Origin: Bacillus mycoides
GTDB lineage: Bacteria > Bacillota > Bacilli > Bacillales > Bacillaceae_G
Assembly (NCBI RefSeq): GCF_018742245.1
Contig: NZ_CP036132.1
Coordinates: 4,273,001-4,337,000, forward strand
DNA: 64,000 bases
Reading direction: 5' to 3'
This document shows, in pieces, positions 29,021-37,355 of this stretch. The position numbers and the translations under genes are program-made. Under the pieces are notes generated by a model. The model was not told the origin of the DNA. It did not search any database and saw nothing but the letters and a program-made list of their open reading frames with translations. How positions within the stretch are numbered: the first letter of the stretch is position 1; every line of letters starts with the position of its first letter.

Positions 29021-29809
29021 TTATTCCCCCGTTCTCTTCCGTACAAACAATCTATATTCTATTGGATTATAAAAATTTAATTTACTAGCTAATTTTTGCG
29101 AAGGAATATTGTCTACATAACAATCCCAGCACGGTGTAATATCATTTTTCATGCAATATTCAATGAACCGTGTTGCAACAGCTTGGGCTAATCCTTTCCC
29201 TTGATATGATTTATGCGTCGCAATATCAATTTCAGCAAATCCGTTCCCGCTAAATATCGAAACACATTCCGCTACAATCATTCCCTCTTGTTCTATGCAA
29301 AATCCAAAACCATCATTCAAAAACGCTTCAATTGATCCCCAATATTCTTTATAATATTCCTCTGTAAATTCATTGCTTTGTGCTATATCTTTTCTATCGA
29401 TACGCTTCACTTCATATGTACTTTTATTACAATCTCGTTTTCTCTCTTCAAAGGTTACTCTTTGAAATTTCATTCGTGGTATGTTCCGAAGTGCATTACT
29501 AAAACGCTCTTCAATCATCATTTCCCATTCTTCGCTAGAAGTGCAGAGTGTAAATCGTTTTTCTGTTTTTTCAATGCTCATTTTTATATAAGAAAATAAA
29601 TCTTCGTTATAACTTTCATCTTGCGTATTACCAAATACATAATAAATGCCATTAGCTGTACTAATTAGTCCTGCTGTTAACTTCTCGTTTGCAAAAACCT
29701 CACCATCTATCATTTGATCACATACCGCATAAGCAAACGTCGTCGTTTTTGTATGACTTTCTAAAATCGGAAAGATTTTTCTATACTCGGCTACAGATAA
29801 TTTTTTCAT
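29021..29809 (-). CDS. GNAT family N-acetyltransferase
   Basis: 262 residues in two parts: a divergent N-terminal half (1-130) and a C-terminal GNAT domain with the acetyl-CoA loop HKSYQGKGLAQAVATRF (about 196-212) and a late CWDCYVDN strand. The arrangement fits the GNAT_acetyltran group to which zwittermicin-resistance ZmaR-like proteins belong; substrate unknown. Its ATG overlaps the stop of the upstream cupin gene by four bases (ATGA), a sign of tight coupling. Confidence 0.82.
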   Translation of the reverse strand: MKKLSVAEYRKIFPILESHTKTTTFAYAVCDQMIDGEVFANEKLTAGLISTANGIYYVFGNTQDESYNEDLFSYIKMSIEKTEKRFTLCTSSEEWEMMIEERFSNALRNIPRMKFQRVTFEERKRDCNKSTYEVKRIDRKDIAQSNEFTEEYYKEYWGSIEAFLNDGFGFCIEQEGMIVAECVSIFSGNGFAEIDIATHKSYQGKGLAQAVATRFIEYCMKNDITPCWDCYVDNIPSQKLASKLNFYNPIEYRLFVRKRTGE

Positions 29810-30138
29810 ACTTGCTCCACCTTAATCGTATCAGCCTCTATATTTTCAAAACAAAGATTTACCGTTCTCTTTAATGCTCTCGTTCTATGAATCGTACAAG
29901 CCGGAATTAAGATAGAATCATTCGGCTTTAAAACCGCTGTTTCTCCATCTTCAAAATCAATAAGTAATTCTCCCTCTAACACAATAAATAATTCATCCGA
30001 ATTAAAATGATAGTGCCAATCATATTCACCAGTAAATACGGCGATTCGTAAGCAATGACTGTTTACATTTGAAACGACAAAGTTTTTATGTTGTTCTTGA
30101 ATATCCTTTGTTAATTCTATTAAATTCACAGTTTCCAT
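29806..30138 (-). CDS. cupin-domain protein
   Basis: 110-residue single cupin. Motif 1 is visible as YDWHYHFNSDELFIVLEGE (about 42-60) with two His and a Glu for metal binding; motif 2 is PNDSILIPACTIHRT (about 82-96). Such proteins are small-molecule isomerases, dioxygenases or sensors. The ATG at 30138 is chosen for its spacing to AAAGGATGGG; the ATG four codons earlier lies too near. First gene of cupin-GNAT-DUF6176. Confidence 0.82.
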   Translation of the reverse strand: METVNLIELTKDIQEQHKNFVVSNVNSHCLRIAVFTGEYDWHYHFNSDELFIVLEGELLIDFEDGETAVLKPNDSILIPACTIHRTRALKRTVNLCFENIEADTIKVEQV

Positions 30139-30183
30139 ATTTCGTCCCATCCTTTCATTAGTCGTTCTTCTAAAAAAACTAAT

Positions 30184-30609
30184 TTAGTCTCCACCGCCAC
30201 CTCCGCAATCTCCTCCACCATCACTTGAGCTGCTACAATCGTTGCTACTGTAGTCACCAAATCCACTTGATGAGCTTGAAGCGTATGAAGATTTTTTGCT
30301 CCTTTTTCTATCTTTACTGCTTTCATGACTAGGCCACACTTTATCAAACCATATAAAGAATAAGACTAATTCTATTGCGACAAGTATAAATCCTAAAATA
30401 CTCTCAATAATATTTGAGGTTATCCCAAAACTATAAAATAGCTCGAATGAATAACCACACAAAATTACATACAGAACCATGCAAATATACCTAAATGTTT
30501 TTTCTATAATACGGACTATTTTTTTTGAAATGGGTATGTTCTGTTCCTGTTTTTTCTTTATATACTTTTGTCTCTTAGCTTGCTTTTTCTTCCTTCTTTG
30601 GCTTCCCAT
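30184..30609 (-). CDS. two-helix membrane protein with Ser/Gly/Cys-rich tail
   Basis: 141 residues. A very basic N terminus (SQRRKKKQAKRQKYIKKK) is followed by two membrane helices (about 40-62 and 68-90) and a C-terminal tail that is almost only Ser, Gly, Asp and Cys, ending in DGGGDCGGGGGD. The gene has GAGGAG at six bases. Similar low-complexity tails occur in several uncharacterised Bacillus membrane proteins. No function can be given; the Cys/Gly tail could be structural or a modification target. It lies upstream of the cupin operon with a 45-base gap. Confidence 0.7.
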   Translation of the reverse strand: MGSQRRKKKQAKRQKYIKKKQEQNIPISKKIVRIIEKTFRYICMVLYVILCGYSFELFYSFGITSNIIESILGFILVAIELVLFFIWFDKVWPSHESSKDRKRSKKSSYASSSSSGFGDYSSNDCSSSSDGGGDCGGGGGD

Positions 30610-30690
30610 TGAATCTCCTCTTTCAACTTTCATTTTTCATTTAATTCCAAATTATCACAAAAAATAACATTATAACAAGCTATATTTCTC

Positions 30691-30732
30691 GTAAAGTTTT
30701 ATTTACTTTTTGTAAAGTTTTATTTACTTTTT
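30691..30732. promoter_or_regulatory. tandem 21-bp operator-like repeat upstream of the XRE gene
   Basis: Two exact, head-to-tail copies of a 21-base unit (30691-30711 and 30712-30732), each with the dyad GTAAA-N6-TTTAC. Spacing of 21 bases puts the dyads on the same helix face. The second copy overlaps the probable -35 (TTTACT) of a promoter with -10 TATTAT at about 30757. It is the obvious autoregulatory site for the XRE protein encoded directly downstream. Confidence 0.65.
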
Positions 30733-30782
30733 ACCTATAAATGGATATTATAAATGTAACAAATTTACAAAAAGGAGACTTT

Positions 30783-31004
30783 GTGCATTTGATTAAAAAT
30801 AAGGTGAAACAATTCCGCGTCGTTAGAGACATCACCCAAGAGCAATTAGCCTCCTCTGTTCAAATCACTAGACAATCCCTCATCGCTATCGAGAAGAATA
30901 AATACAACCCAAGTTTAGAATTAGCATTGAAATTATGTGAGTTTTTCAACTGTAAAGTAGAAGATTTATTTCAATTAGATAAAACTGGGGAGGAAAAAGA
31001 ATGA
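30783..31004 (+). CDS. XRE-family transcriptional regulator (small)
   Basis: 73 residues forming a single Cro/C1 helix-turn-helix: VKQFRVVRDITQEQLASSV, ITRQSLIAIEKNKYNPSLE, LALKLCEFFNCKVEDLF, the pattern of small YozG/BC-type repressors. GTG at 30783 follows AAAGGAGA by about five bases; an upstream ATG at 30741 lacks a site. It overlaps the following membrane gene by four bases. The pair small XRE plus membrane protein with tandem operators upstream is a frequent autoregulated unit in Firmicutes. Confidence 0.85.
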   Translation: MHLIKNKVKQFRVVRDITQEQLASSVQITRQSLIAIEKNKYNPSLELALKLCEFFNCKVEDLFQLDKTGEEKE

Positions 31005-31426
31005 AAAATACTTTTAATCAAGAATTCATTTCACATCTTACCATTTTAGTGTTAGGATTGACTTTTCTTTATTTCAATAGTAGTGATGAAGAAAAGATTC
31101 GTTCCATCCTTCTATTCGCTGGCGTATACATACTCTTAGCCTTGGTACTATTTGTAGTGAAACGAATATTCTTTAAGAACAAAAAGAAAGAGTCCGAGAA
31201 ATACCCATTACCTGAGACAGATGAAAGAATTGAAAAAATGGGCTTAAAATTTATGGCGCAAATTTTCGGTCTTTCTCATTTAATTGGCTCTGCGATACTA
31301 TTTGTTTTATATATCACTAACGAAAATTCGACGATACGAGTAGAGTATGCCCTGTATTACTTGTTTGGAATTCTTTTCTTCACAATGATGTTCGGCTTGA
31401 AAATTGTGAAGAAATTAGATAATTAG
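31001..31426 (+). CDS. four-helix membrane protein paired with XRE regulator
   Basis: 141 residues with four hydrophobic segments (about 12-25, 34-53, 88-108, 117-135) and a basic cytoplasmic loop KNKKKESEKYPLPETDERIE with the EKYPLPETDERI segment common to DUF2178-like proteins. Role unknown; its coupling to the XRE gene suggests that the regulator controls, or responds to, this membrane protein. Ends at a strong terminator shared with ald. Confidence 0.75.
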   Translation: MKNTFNQEFISHLTILVLGLTFLYFNSSDEEKIRSILLFAGVYILLALVLFVVKRIFFKNKKKESEKYPLPETDERIEKMGLKFMAQIFGLSHLIGSAILFVLYITNENSTIRVEYALYYLFGILFFTMMFGLKIVKKLDN

Positions 31427-31435
31427 TTTAAACAA

Positions 31436-31465
31436 AAAGACCCTTCCTACAAAGGAAAGGTCTTT
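31436..31465. terminator. bidirectional terminator XRE operon / ald
   Basis: AAAGACC-C-TTCC with GGAA-A-GGTCTTT (11 bp, one mismatch), loop TACAAA, T-run on both exits. Confidence 0.82.
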
Positions 31466-31477
31466 ATTTTATTTCTA

Positions 31478-32611
31478 TTATGATAAAGCAGGAGCTTTTT
31501 CAAGAAGCTCTTTTGCATCAGCGTATTGTAAGCCGTGCGCTTCTGCAACTGCTTCGAATGTTACATAGCCATCTAATGTGTTAATACCTTTTAATAATGC
31601 AGCGTTGCCTAGGCAAGCTTCTTTGTAGCCTTTGTTAGCAATTTGTACTGCATATGGTACTGTTACGTTTGTTAATGCAAGAGTTGATGTACGTGGAACC
31701 GCACCTGGCATATTTGCAACTGCATAGTGAACAACACCATGTTTCTCATAAGTTGGGTTGTCATGAGTTGTAATACGGTCAGTTGTTTCGAAAATACCAC
31801 CTTGGTCAATCGCAATATCTACAACGACAGAACCTGGTTCCATTGATTGAATCATTTCTTCTGTTACAAGTTTTGGCGCTTTTGCACCTGGGATTAATAC
31901 CGCACCGATTACAAGATCAGATTCTCTTACAGCTTCTGCAATGTTGTACGGGTTAGACATTAACGTTTTTACTTGGTTTCCAAAAATATCATCTAATTGA
32001 CGAAGACGTTCTGCACTTAAGTCGATGATTGTTACATCTGCACCTAAACCTACTGCAATTTTCGCTGCGTTTGTACCAGCTTGACCACCGCCGATAATTG
32101 TTACTTTACCGCGTTTAACCCCTGGAACACCTGCAAGTAAAATACCTTTTCCGCCTTTGTTTTTCTCAAGGAACTGTGCACCGATTTGCGCAGACATACG
32201 ACCTGCAACTTCACTCATTGGTGCAAGTAATGGTAAAGAACGATTGTCTAATTGTACTGTTTCGTATGCAATTGATACCACTTTGTTATCAATTAATGCT
32301 TTTGTTAATTCTGGCTCTGGAGCTAAGTGTAAATATGTGAATAAAATTAAACCTTCACGGAAATAACCGTATTCACTTGCAACTGGCTCTTTTACCTTCA
32401 TAACCATATCTTGATTCCATGCTTCTTCAGCAGTTTCAACAAGTTTCGCACCAGCTTGTACGTATTCTTCATCTGTAAAGCCTGATCCTACACCTGATCC
32501 TTTTTGAACAAAAACTTCATGACCATTTTGCACTAAATGTACAGCTCCCGCTGGCGTCATTGCCACGCGGTTTTCATTGTTTTTAATTTCTGTTGGAATA
32601 CCGATACGCAT
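31478..32611 (-). CDS. ald: alanine dehydrogenase
   Basis: NAD-dependent, reversible deamination of L-alanine to pyruvate and ammonia; in Bacillus important for alanine use in sporulation and germination. 377 residues, full length: start [18 protein letters not shown], catalytic Lys in MKVKEP (about 75) and His in [12 protein letters not shown] (about 96), the Rossmann fingerprint [19 protein letters not shown] (about 170-188) and [11 protein letters not shown] (about 300). GGGGG site before the ATG. Monocistronic, ends at a shared terminator. Confidence 0.97.
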   Translation of the reverse strand: MRIGIPTEIKNNENRVAMTPAGAVHLVQNGHEVFVQKGSGVGSGFTDEEYVQAGAKLVETAEEAWNQDMVMKVKEPVASEYGYFREGLILFTYLHLAPEPELTKALIDNKVVSIAYETVQLDNRSLPLLAPMSEVAGRMSAQIGAQFLEKNKGGKGILLAGVPGVKRGKVTIIGGGQAGTNAAKIAVGLGADVTIIDLSAERLRQLDDIFGNQVKTLMSNPYNIAEAVRESDLVIGAVLIPGAKAPKLVTEEMIQSMEPGSVVVDIAIDQGGIFETTDRITTHDNPTYEKHGVVHYAVANMPGAVPRTSTLALTNVTVPYAVQIANKGYKEACLGNAALLKGINTLDGYVTFEAVAEAHGLQYADAKELLEKAPALS

Positions 32612-32657
32612 TATTAGTTCCCCCTTGAGTTATGAAATGACCCCTGAATCATTTTTT

Positions 32658-32667
32658 AAAGCGCTTT
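32658..32667 (-). promoter_or_regulatory. cre-like palindrome upstream of ald
   Basis: AAAGCGCTTT in a TTTAAAGCGCTTTCTA context, 47 bases before ald. It fits the core of a cre site but lacks the TG...CA ends, so CcpA binding is only a possibility. Confidence 0.3.
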
Positions 32668-32825
32668 CTACGCTCTTATATTCTAACATAATATCTCAAT
32701 ATTTGACAAAAAGATAATACGAGTTTTCCGATAGATTTAATCTTACATTAAAGGACAGTATTATCCGTACCTCTCAGTATAAAGGATAAACTGCCCAATT
32801 ATTCGAAACTTCACTTTATTTAATT

Positions 32826-33584
32826 CTATCGATGTCTATGAATAACATCAACAGCGCCGGTTACTTCAATAATCGTACCAGTAATCATATCGGAATCTTC
32901 TTCACATAAAAACGAAATGGTTCTTGCGATATCTTCGCCTGTTCCAGATCTACCAATTGGTGTGTTACTACCTTTCAGATTTCGTGCTTCTTCAATCGTT
33001 GCTTCTTTCATTTCACCAATTATATCACCAGGGCAAACCATATTCGCAGTAATACCATATTCCGCCTCTTCGTAAGCTACTGTTTTCGTTAATGAAACAA
33101 GTCCTACTTTCGCAGCCGCAAAGGCTGAACGATAAATCCATCCAGGTGCGCTATCTGCCCCTTGAAATCCATAGTTAATAATACGGCCAAATTGCTGGTT
33201 TCTCATAATCGGTACGACAAGTTTTAATAAATGAAACACCGCTGTTAAATTACCCTGGATCATTTCATTCCATTCGTCTTCTTCGTAATCGACTAATTTT
33301 TTCCTTTCAAATACGTAAGGACCAGCATTATTAATTAAAAAGTCAATTTTGCCAAAACGGCTCATCGCTTCTTCTACTATTTTATGTAAATCTTCCTTTT
33401 TCGTGACATCAGCTTGCACGAACTGTAGACGTTCTTCCATATTTTTATATGTTTCTTTCATTGTTTCCATAGCAGTTATATCGCTATGATACGTTACTGT
33501 TACTGAATACCCTTTAGCCAATAACTTTTCTGTTACTTTCTTTCCTAAACCTTTCGTACCGGCTGTAATGAGCGCATGTCTCAC
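32826..33584 (-). CDS. short-chain dehydrogenase/reductase-like protein lacking the catalytic Tyr
   Basis: 252-residue Rossmann protein. Nucleotide site TAGTKGLGKKV at the N terminus (about 6-16), NNAGPYVFE (about 86-94) and the late PGDII motif are those of classical SDRs. The usual YxxxK reads FAAAK (SAFAAAKVGLVSL), so the Tyr acid is Phe; a Tyr four residues earlier (YRSAF) is out of register. GTG at 33584 after GGAGG at seven bases is chosen; 38 more codons upstream are not coding-like. Substrate unknown. Catalysis may be lost or altered. Confidence 0.85.
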   Translation of the reverse strand: MRHALITAGTKGLGKKVTEKLLAKGYSVTVTYHSDITAMETMKETYKNMEERLQFVQADVTKKEDLHKIVEEAMSRFGKIDFLINNAGPYVFERKKLVDYEEDEWNEMIQGNLTAVFHLLKLVVPIMRNQQFGRIINYGFQGADSAPGWIYRSAFAAAKVGLVSLTKTVAYEEAEYGITANMVCPGDIIGEMKEATIEEARNLKGSNTPIGRSGTGEDIARTISFLCEEDSDMITGTIIEVTGAVDVIHRHR

Positions 33585-33763
33585 AAAACTGCCTCCTTTT
33601 AAATTGCCATACTTCATATGTAACAAGTTCTCGCTCCAATTACAACTAAAATGAATTGAAACAAAGTTTTCAAAATTCTGTAACGTTTTAACAGGCACAT
33701 TACCATAATTTGTTTTATAATTAAGTTGTAAACAGTTATAAAAATGATTGGGAGGAATTTACT

Positions 33764-34222
33764 ATGAATAATACATATACAAATATTTTAATCGCGGTGG
33801 ACGGTTCTAAAGAAGCAGAAAAAGCCTTTAAAAAGGCAATTCAAGTCGCAAAACGAAACAATGCAACATTAACAATTGCTCATATCGTTGATGTAAAAGC
33901 ATACTCAGCAGTAGAGGCCTATAGCCGAGCAATTGCTGAACGTGCAAATCTATTTGCAGAAGACTTATTAGAAGACTACAAAAAAACTGCGCTTGAAGCT
34001 GGCCTTGAAAACATTGAAACTGTATTAGAATTCGGTAATCCTAAATCTAAAATTTCAAAAGAAATTGCTCCAAACAATAAAGTAGACTTAATTATGTGTG
34101 GTGCAACTGGTTTAAATGCTGTTGAGCGTTTCCTAATTGGTAGCGTCTCTGAACATATTATTCGCTATGCGAAATGCGATGTCCTTGTTGTTCGTGGTGA
34201 TGAGGAGCAAGGTGATCTTTAA
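33764..34222 (+). CDS. universal stress protein (UspA family)
   Basis: 152-residue single Usp domain. ATP-binding type: starts NILIAVDGSKEAEKAFKKA and has the glycine motif GATGLNAVERFLIGSVSEHI near the C terminus (G-2x-G-9x-GS), followed by VLVVRGDEE. Usp proteins bind ATP and aid survival in stationary phase or stress; the specific partner is unknown. GGGAGG precedes the ATG. Monocistronic with a shared terminator at 34233-34266. Confidence 0.92.
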   Translation: MNNTYTNILIAVDGSKEAEKAFKKAIQVAKRNNATLTIAHIVDVKAYSAVEAYSRAIAERANLFAEDLLEDYKKTALEAGLENIETVLEFGNPKSKISKEIAPNNKVDLIMCGATGLNAVERFLIGSVSEHIIRYAKCDVLVVRGDEEQGDL

Positions 34223-34232
34223 TTTATAATAA

Positions 34233-34266
34233 AAAAACACCAAGTCCACATGGGCTTGGTGTTTTT
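34233..34266. terminator. bidirectional terminator usp / membrane protein
   Basis: AAAAACACCAAG-T-CC with GG-G-CTTGGTGTTTTT (15 bp including a G-T pair), loop ACAT. Confidence 0.88.
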
Positions 34267-34970
34267 CATTTCACATATTTCACTACAAATACGAAACAAG
34301 CTACAACAACAATGACAACTGCAAACACATAAGGCGGAAGGAACTTCAAAGACCATAGCGCCATCATTAACGTCGCAACCGTTAAGTACGTTTGCTTTGC
34401 ATCTTCTGTCATTTTTTTGCGAAGCAAGAAAACATACAAATAACCAATTGGCGGCGTAATAAAACAAATAACATATATGATTTTAGATTTTAAATACCAC
34501 TTTTGTTCCCCAAGTTTCTTTATTTCCTCTTCTATTCTCTTATGCTCTTGTTCTCTCGCTTCTTCTTCAATAGGATCTTCCTCTTCTCCTCGCTTTTCTT
34601 TCATATAAGGAAGAAAGTGCATGAAAAAATAACATGCAAATACAATTGCCCAAAATTCAATATCCAATCTTTCTAGTGGAATATGCTCACTAAAAAATGC
34701 AGCAGCAATCACTAAAGAAAAACAATACGTTGTCATCCAAAATGAACGTTTTCTCTTTTTCCGTTCTATTTCTTTTTTATCTTTTACTTCTTGTACTTTC
34801 TTTTTTCTAGAAAGCCATACAGAAATACAGCAATCTACTACAAATAAAGTAAAGATAGATATTGCTATATGTATTGTTTTTACATTCTCAAATGTAAATA
34901 TTTTTGGGAATGCAACGTGTAATACAATTAGCGTATACAAAATTAACCCTACAAAATAAATACGTCTCAT
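34266..34970 (-). CDS. hypothetical membrane protein with central charged coiled coil
   Basis: 234 residues; membrane segments at about 3-20, 33-52, 77-95, 106-121, 163-183 and 195-230. Between segments two and three a lysine-rich loop (KKKVQEVKDKKEIERKKRKR) and between four and five a Glu-rich helical stretch (GEEEDPIEEEAREQEHKRIE) face the cytoplasm if topology follows the positive-inside rule. No family recognised. The site ahead of the ATG is AGGAATGG. Single gene, convergent with the stress protein. Confidence 0.6.
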   Translation of the reverse strand: MRRIYFVGLILYTLIVLHVAFPKIFTFENVKTIHIAISIFTLFVVDCCISVWLSRKKKVQEVKDKKEIERKKRKRSFWMTTYCFSLVIAAAFFSEHIPLERLDIEFWAIVFACYFFMHFLPYMKEKRGEEEDPIEEEAREQEHKRIEEEIKKLGEQKWYLKSKIIYVICFITPPIGYLYVFLLRKKMTEDAKQTYLTVATLMMALWSLKFLPPYVFAVVIVVVACFVFVVKYVK

Positions 34971-35065
34971 TTTCCATTCCTTTCTTATTTTCTAACATTA
35001 CACTAACATACATTTTTTAGTAATAGACGGACAAAATATATGTGTTTAGAAAAGGAGGGTGCTAC

Positions 35066-35245
35066 ATGGATGATTATGAACGTATTATTTTAGATGTGAA
35101 TGGGAAAGAAATCGAAATGTTAGATACGATCCGCACACATTTTAAAGAGAAACATGGTGTGGAAGTAAGTAATGGTGCATTACTTAGAGATTTGATGGAT
35201 ATTGAGTATATTCGAATTACGGAAGGTCGACATAAGTATGATTAA
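35066..35245 (+). CDS. small hypothetical protein (59 aa)
   Basis: Soluble, acidic: MDDYERIILDVNGKEIEMLD then IRTHFKEKHGVEVSNGALLRDL. The pattern (beta strand followed by two helices, the second with SNGALLRDLMD) is reminiscent of ribbon-helix-helix DNA-binding or antitoxin proteins, but this is only a hint. GGAGG seven bases before ATG and a strong terminator right after the stop support expression. An earlier ATG adds eight residues without a ribosome site. Confidence 0.65.
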   Translation: MDDYERIILDVNGKEIEMLDTIRTHFKEKHGVEVSNGALLRDLMDIEYIRITEGRHKYD

Positions 35246-35256
35246 TCGATGAAACT

Positions 35257-35287
35257 TTAAGCCTAGAACATATTGTTCTAGGCTTAA
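35257..35287 (+). terminator. terminator of the 59-aa gene
   Basis: 14-bp perfect stem TTAAGCCTAGAACA with its complement, loop TAT. Followed by TTAAATT, a weak T-run. Confidence 0.75.
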
Positions 35288-35342
35288 TTAAATTCATGCG
35301 AAAAATGTTATAATTAGGAAAAAGGATGGAGGATACCAAAAT

Positions 35343-35909
35343 ATGAAATCCGAAAATATCTCAAAACATTTTCACACATTACATGTGCAAAGAAACCAGT
35401 TCCTTCCTAAGCTTCATTCACTTTCACACGAACAACTATGGTACAGGAAAGAGGATGGAAAATGGTCTATTGGTGAACACTTTTATCATTTATATTTAAT
35501 TGCAAGGATGCTAAAAGTAGCGATTAAATTCTCTTTCACTCTTATCCCTTATGCCAAGCTAAGAAAAAACGCCCCATTTGCAACTGACATACATGACATT
35601 TATGCCGAATATAAAGAAAAACACGGCAGAGGCATGAAAGCCCCTTGGATTTTAATCCCTTCAAAAAAAATCTATTATTCTATGAGTGCAATAGAATTAG
35701 AAGAATTACTTTCACGTGAAACGGATGAAATAAAAAAACTAGTTCAAAATATAGAAGAAAATATTGCAGGACATATCGTATTTTTAGATCCCATTGCTCA
35801 CTACCCTAACCTTATTCAATCTATCGAGCTTTTAGCGATTCACGAGAAGCATCATTTTATGATTATGAAAAACAATTATGAAATGATAGATACATACCTA
35901 AAAGTCTAA
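35343..35909 (+). CDS. DinB-family protein
   Basis: 188-residue four-helix bundle of the DinB/YfiT type. Candidate metal ligands are the His in WSIGEHFYHLYLI (about 42-54) and the pair in AIHEKHHFMIM (about 165-175), as in bacillithiol-S-transferase-like DinB proteins. The substrate is unknown. Region GRGMKAPWILIPSKKIYYSM between helices is more basic. ATG preceded by GGATGGAGG. Convergent with argH and sharing its terminator. Confidence 0.82.
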   Translation: MKSENISKHFHTLHVQRNQFLPKLHSLSHEQLWYRKEDGKWSIGEHFYHLYLIARMLKVAIKFSFTLIPYAKLRKNAPFATDIHDIYAEYKEKHGRGMKAPWILIPSKKIYYSMSAIELEELLSRETDEIKKLVQNIEENIAGHIVFLDPIAHYPNLIQSIELLAIHEKHHFMIMKNNYEMIDTYLKV

Positions 35910-35916
35910 ATACAAA

Positions 35917-35950
35917 AAGGTAAGGTACTTTTTTAAAAGCACCTTACCTT
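35917..35950. terminator. bidirectional terminator DinB / argGH
   Basis: AAGGTAAGGT-A-CTTTT with AAAG-C-ACCTTACCTT (about 14 bp), small loop; T-rich exits. Confidence 0.8.
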
Positions 35951-35966
35951 CTATATCATACATCAT

Positions 35967-37355
35967 TTAACTTCCAACAAACTCTATGGCTAACCCCTTC
36001 GCCTTCTCCAAAGCGTTTTTGATTTGTTCAAACCCTGTTCCGCCAGCACTATTACGGCGCTTTACAGCAGCATAAGGTGACAGAACCTCATACAAATCTT
36101 CTTCAAATAACGAACTCATCTCTTTATATGTTTCAAGTGGCACATCTAATAAATAAATTCCTTTTTGTGTGCAATGTAGAACTAACTTCCCAACAATTTC
36201 ATGAGCTTGACGGAATGGTAGTCCTTTATTTGCTAAGTAATCAGCAATTTCTGTTGCGTTAGAAAAATCTTGCGTCACAGCTTGCCCCATTTTTTCTTTG
36301 TTTACAGTCATCGTTTCTAGCATGCCTGCCATAATATGAAGGCACCCTTCTACTGTTTTTACTGTATCAAACATTCCTTCTTTATCTTCTTGTAAGTCCT
36401 TATTGTAAGCGAGTGGTAATCCTTTCATTACTGTAAGTAAACTGAATAAATTACCGTATACTCTGCCCGTTTTACCACGAATAAGTTCCGCCATATCCGG
36501 ATTTTTCTTTTGCGGCATAATACTGCTTCCAGTTGCGTATTGATCGCTCATTTCAATAAATTGAAATTCTTGACTACTCCATAAAATAAGTTCTTCGCAA
36601 AAGCGTGATAAGTGCATCATAAGCATAGATGAGTTACTTAAAAACTCCAGTATGAAATCACGATCGCTTACCGCATCTAAACTATTTTCATAGATTCCAT
36701 TAAATCCAAGAAGCTCCGCACTATATTCTCGGTCAATCGGGAATGTTGTACCAGCTAGCGCTCCTGCTCCTAATGGTGAAATGTTAATACGCTTTAACGA
36801 ATCTTCATAACGATTCACATCACGCTCTAACATCCAAAAGTAGGCCAGGATATGATGAGCAAACGATATAGGCTGTGCGCGCTGCAAGTGCGTATAACCA
36901 GGCATAATGGTTTCAATGTTATTTTCCGCTTGATGAACAAGAACAGTTTGCAATTGTTTTGTAGCTTTTATAATATCTTCTACTTTTTCTTTTAAATACA
37001 AGTGCATATCTGTCGCTACTTGATCATTACGGCTTCGGCCTGTATGAAGTTTCCCTCCTACTTCACCGATTCTTTCAATTAACATTTTTTCAATGTTTAA
37101 GTGAATATCCTCAGCTTCTACCGAGAAATGAATTTTATTCTTTTTCGCTTCTTCTAATAAATATTGAAGCCCTATCTTGATTTTCTCTGCTTCCTCTTTC
37201 GTAACGATGCCTTGCTTTGCTAACATCGTAACGTGTGCAATACTCCCTTTTATATCTTGGCTAACCAATTGCTTATCAAAGGAAATAGAAGCTCCGAATT
37301 CTTCTACCCACGCTTCCGCTTCTTCTGTAAAACGTCCGCCCCAAAGTTTGCTCAC
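35967..37355 (-). CDS. argH: argininosuccinate lyase
   Basis: Last step of arginine synthesis: argininosuccinate to arginine and fumarate. 462 residues, normal. Starts [37 protein letters not shown] (about 110-126), [17 protein letters not shown] with catalytic His (about 155-171) and the flexible [19 protein letters not shown] signature (about 280-300) are all present. Its ATG overlaps the argG stop by four bases; argG-argH form an operon. Confidence 0.97.
   Translation of the reverse strand: MSKLWGGRFTEEAEAWVEEFGASISFDKQLVSQDIKGSIAHVTMLAKQGIVTKEEAEKIKIGLQYLLEEAKKNKIHFSVEAEDIHLNIEKMLIERIGEVGGKLHTGRSRNDQVATDMHLYLKEKVEDIIKATKQLQTVLVHQAENNIETIMPGYTHLQRAQPISFAHHILAYFWMLERDVNRYEDSLKRINISPLGAGALAGTTFPIDREYSAELLGFNGIYENSLDAVSDRDFILEFLSNSSMLMMHLSRFCEELILWSSQEFQFIEMSDQYATGSSIMPQKKNPDMAELIRGKTGRVYGNLFSLLTVMKGLPLAYNKDLQEDKEGMFDTVKTVEGCLHIMAGMLETMTVNKEKMGQAVTQDFSNATEIADYLANKGLPFRQAHEIVGKLVLHCTQKGIYLLDVPLETYKEMSSLFEEDLYEVLSPYAAVKRRNSAGGTGFEQIKNALEKAKGLAIEFVGS

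Noticed and set aside
30126..30347. 73-codon minus-strand frame between the cupin and the Gly-rich protein genes
   Set aside because: Overlaps the Gly/Ser-rich tail in another frame; repetitive codons explain the openness.
34219..34467. 82-codon Cys-rich minus-strand frame
   Set aside because: Out-of-frame shadow of the 234-residue membrane protein gene and its terminator.
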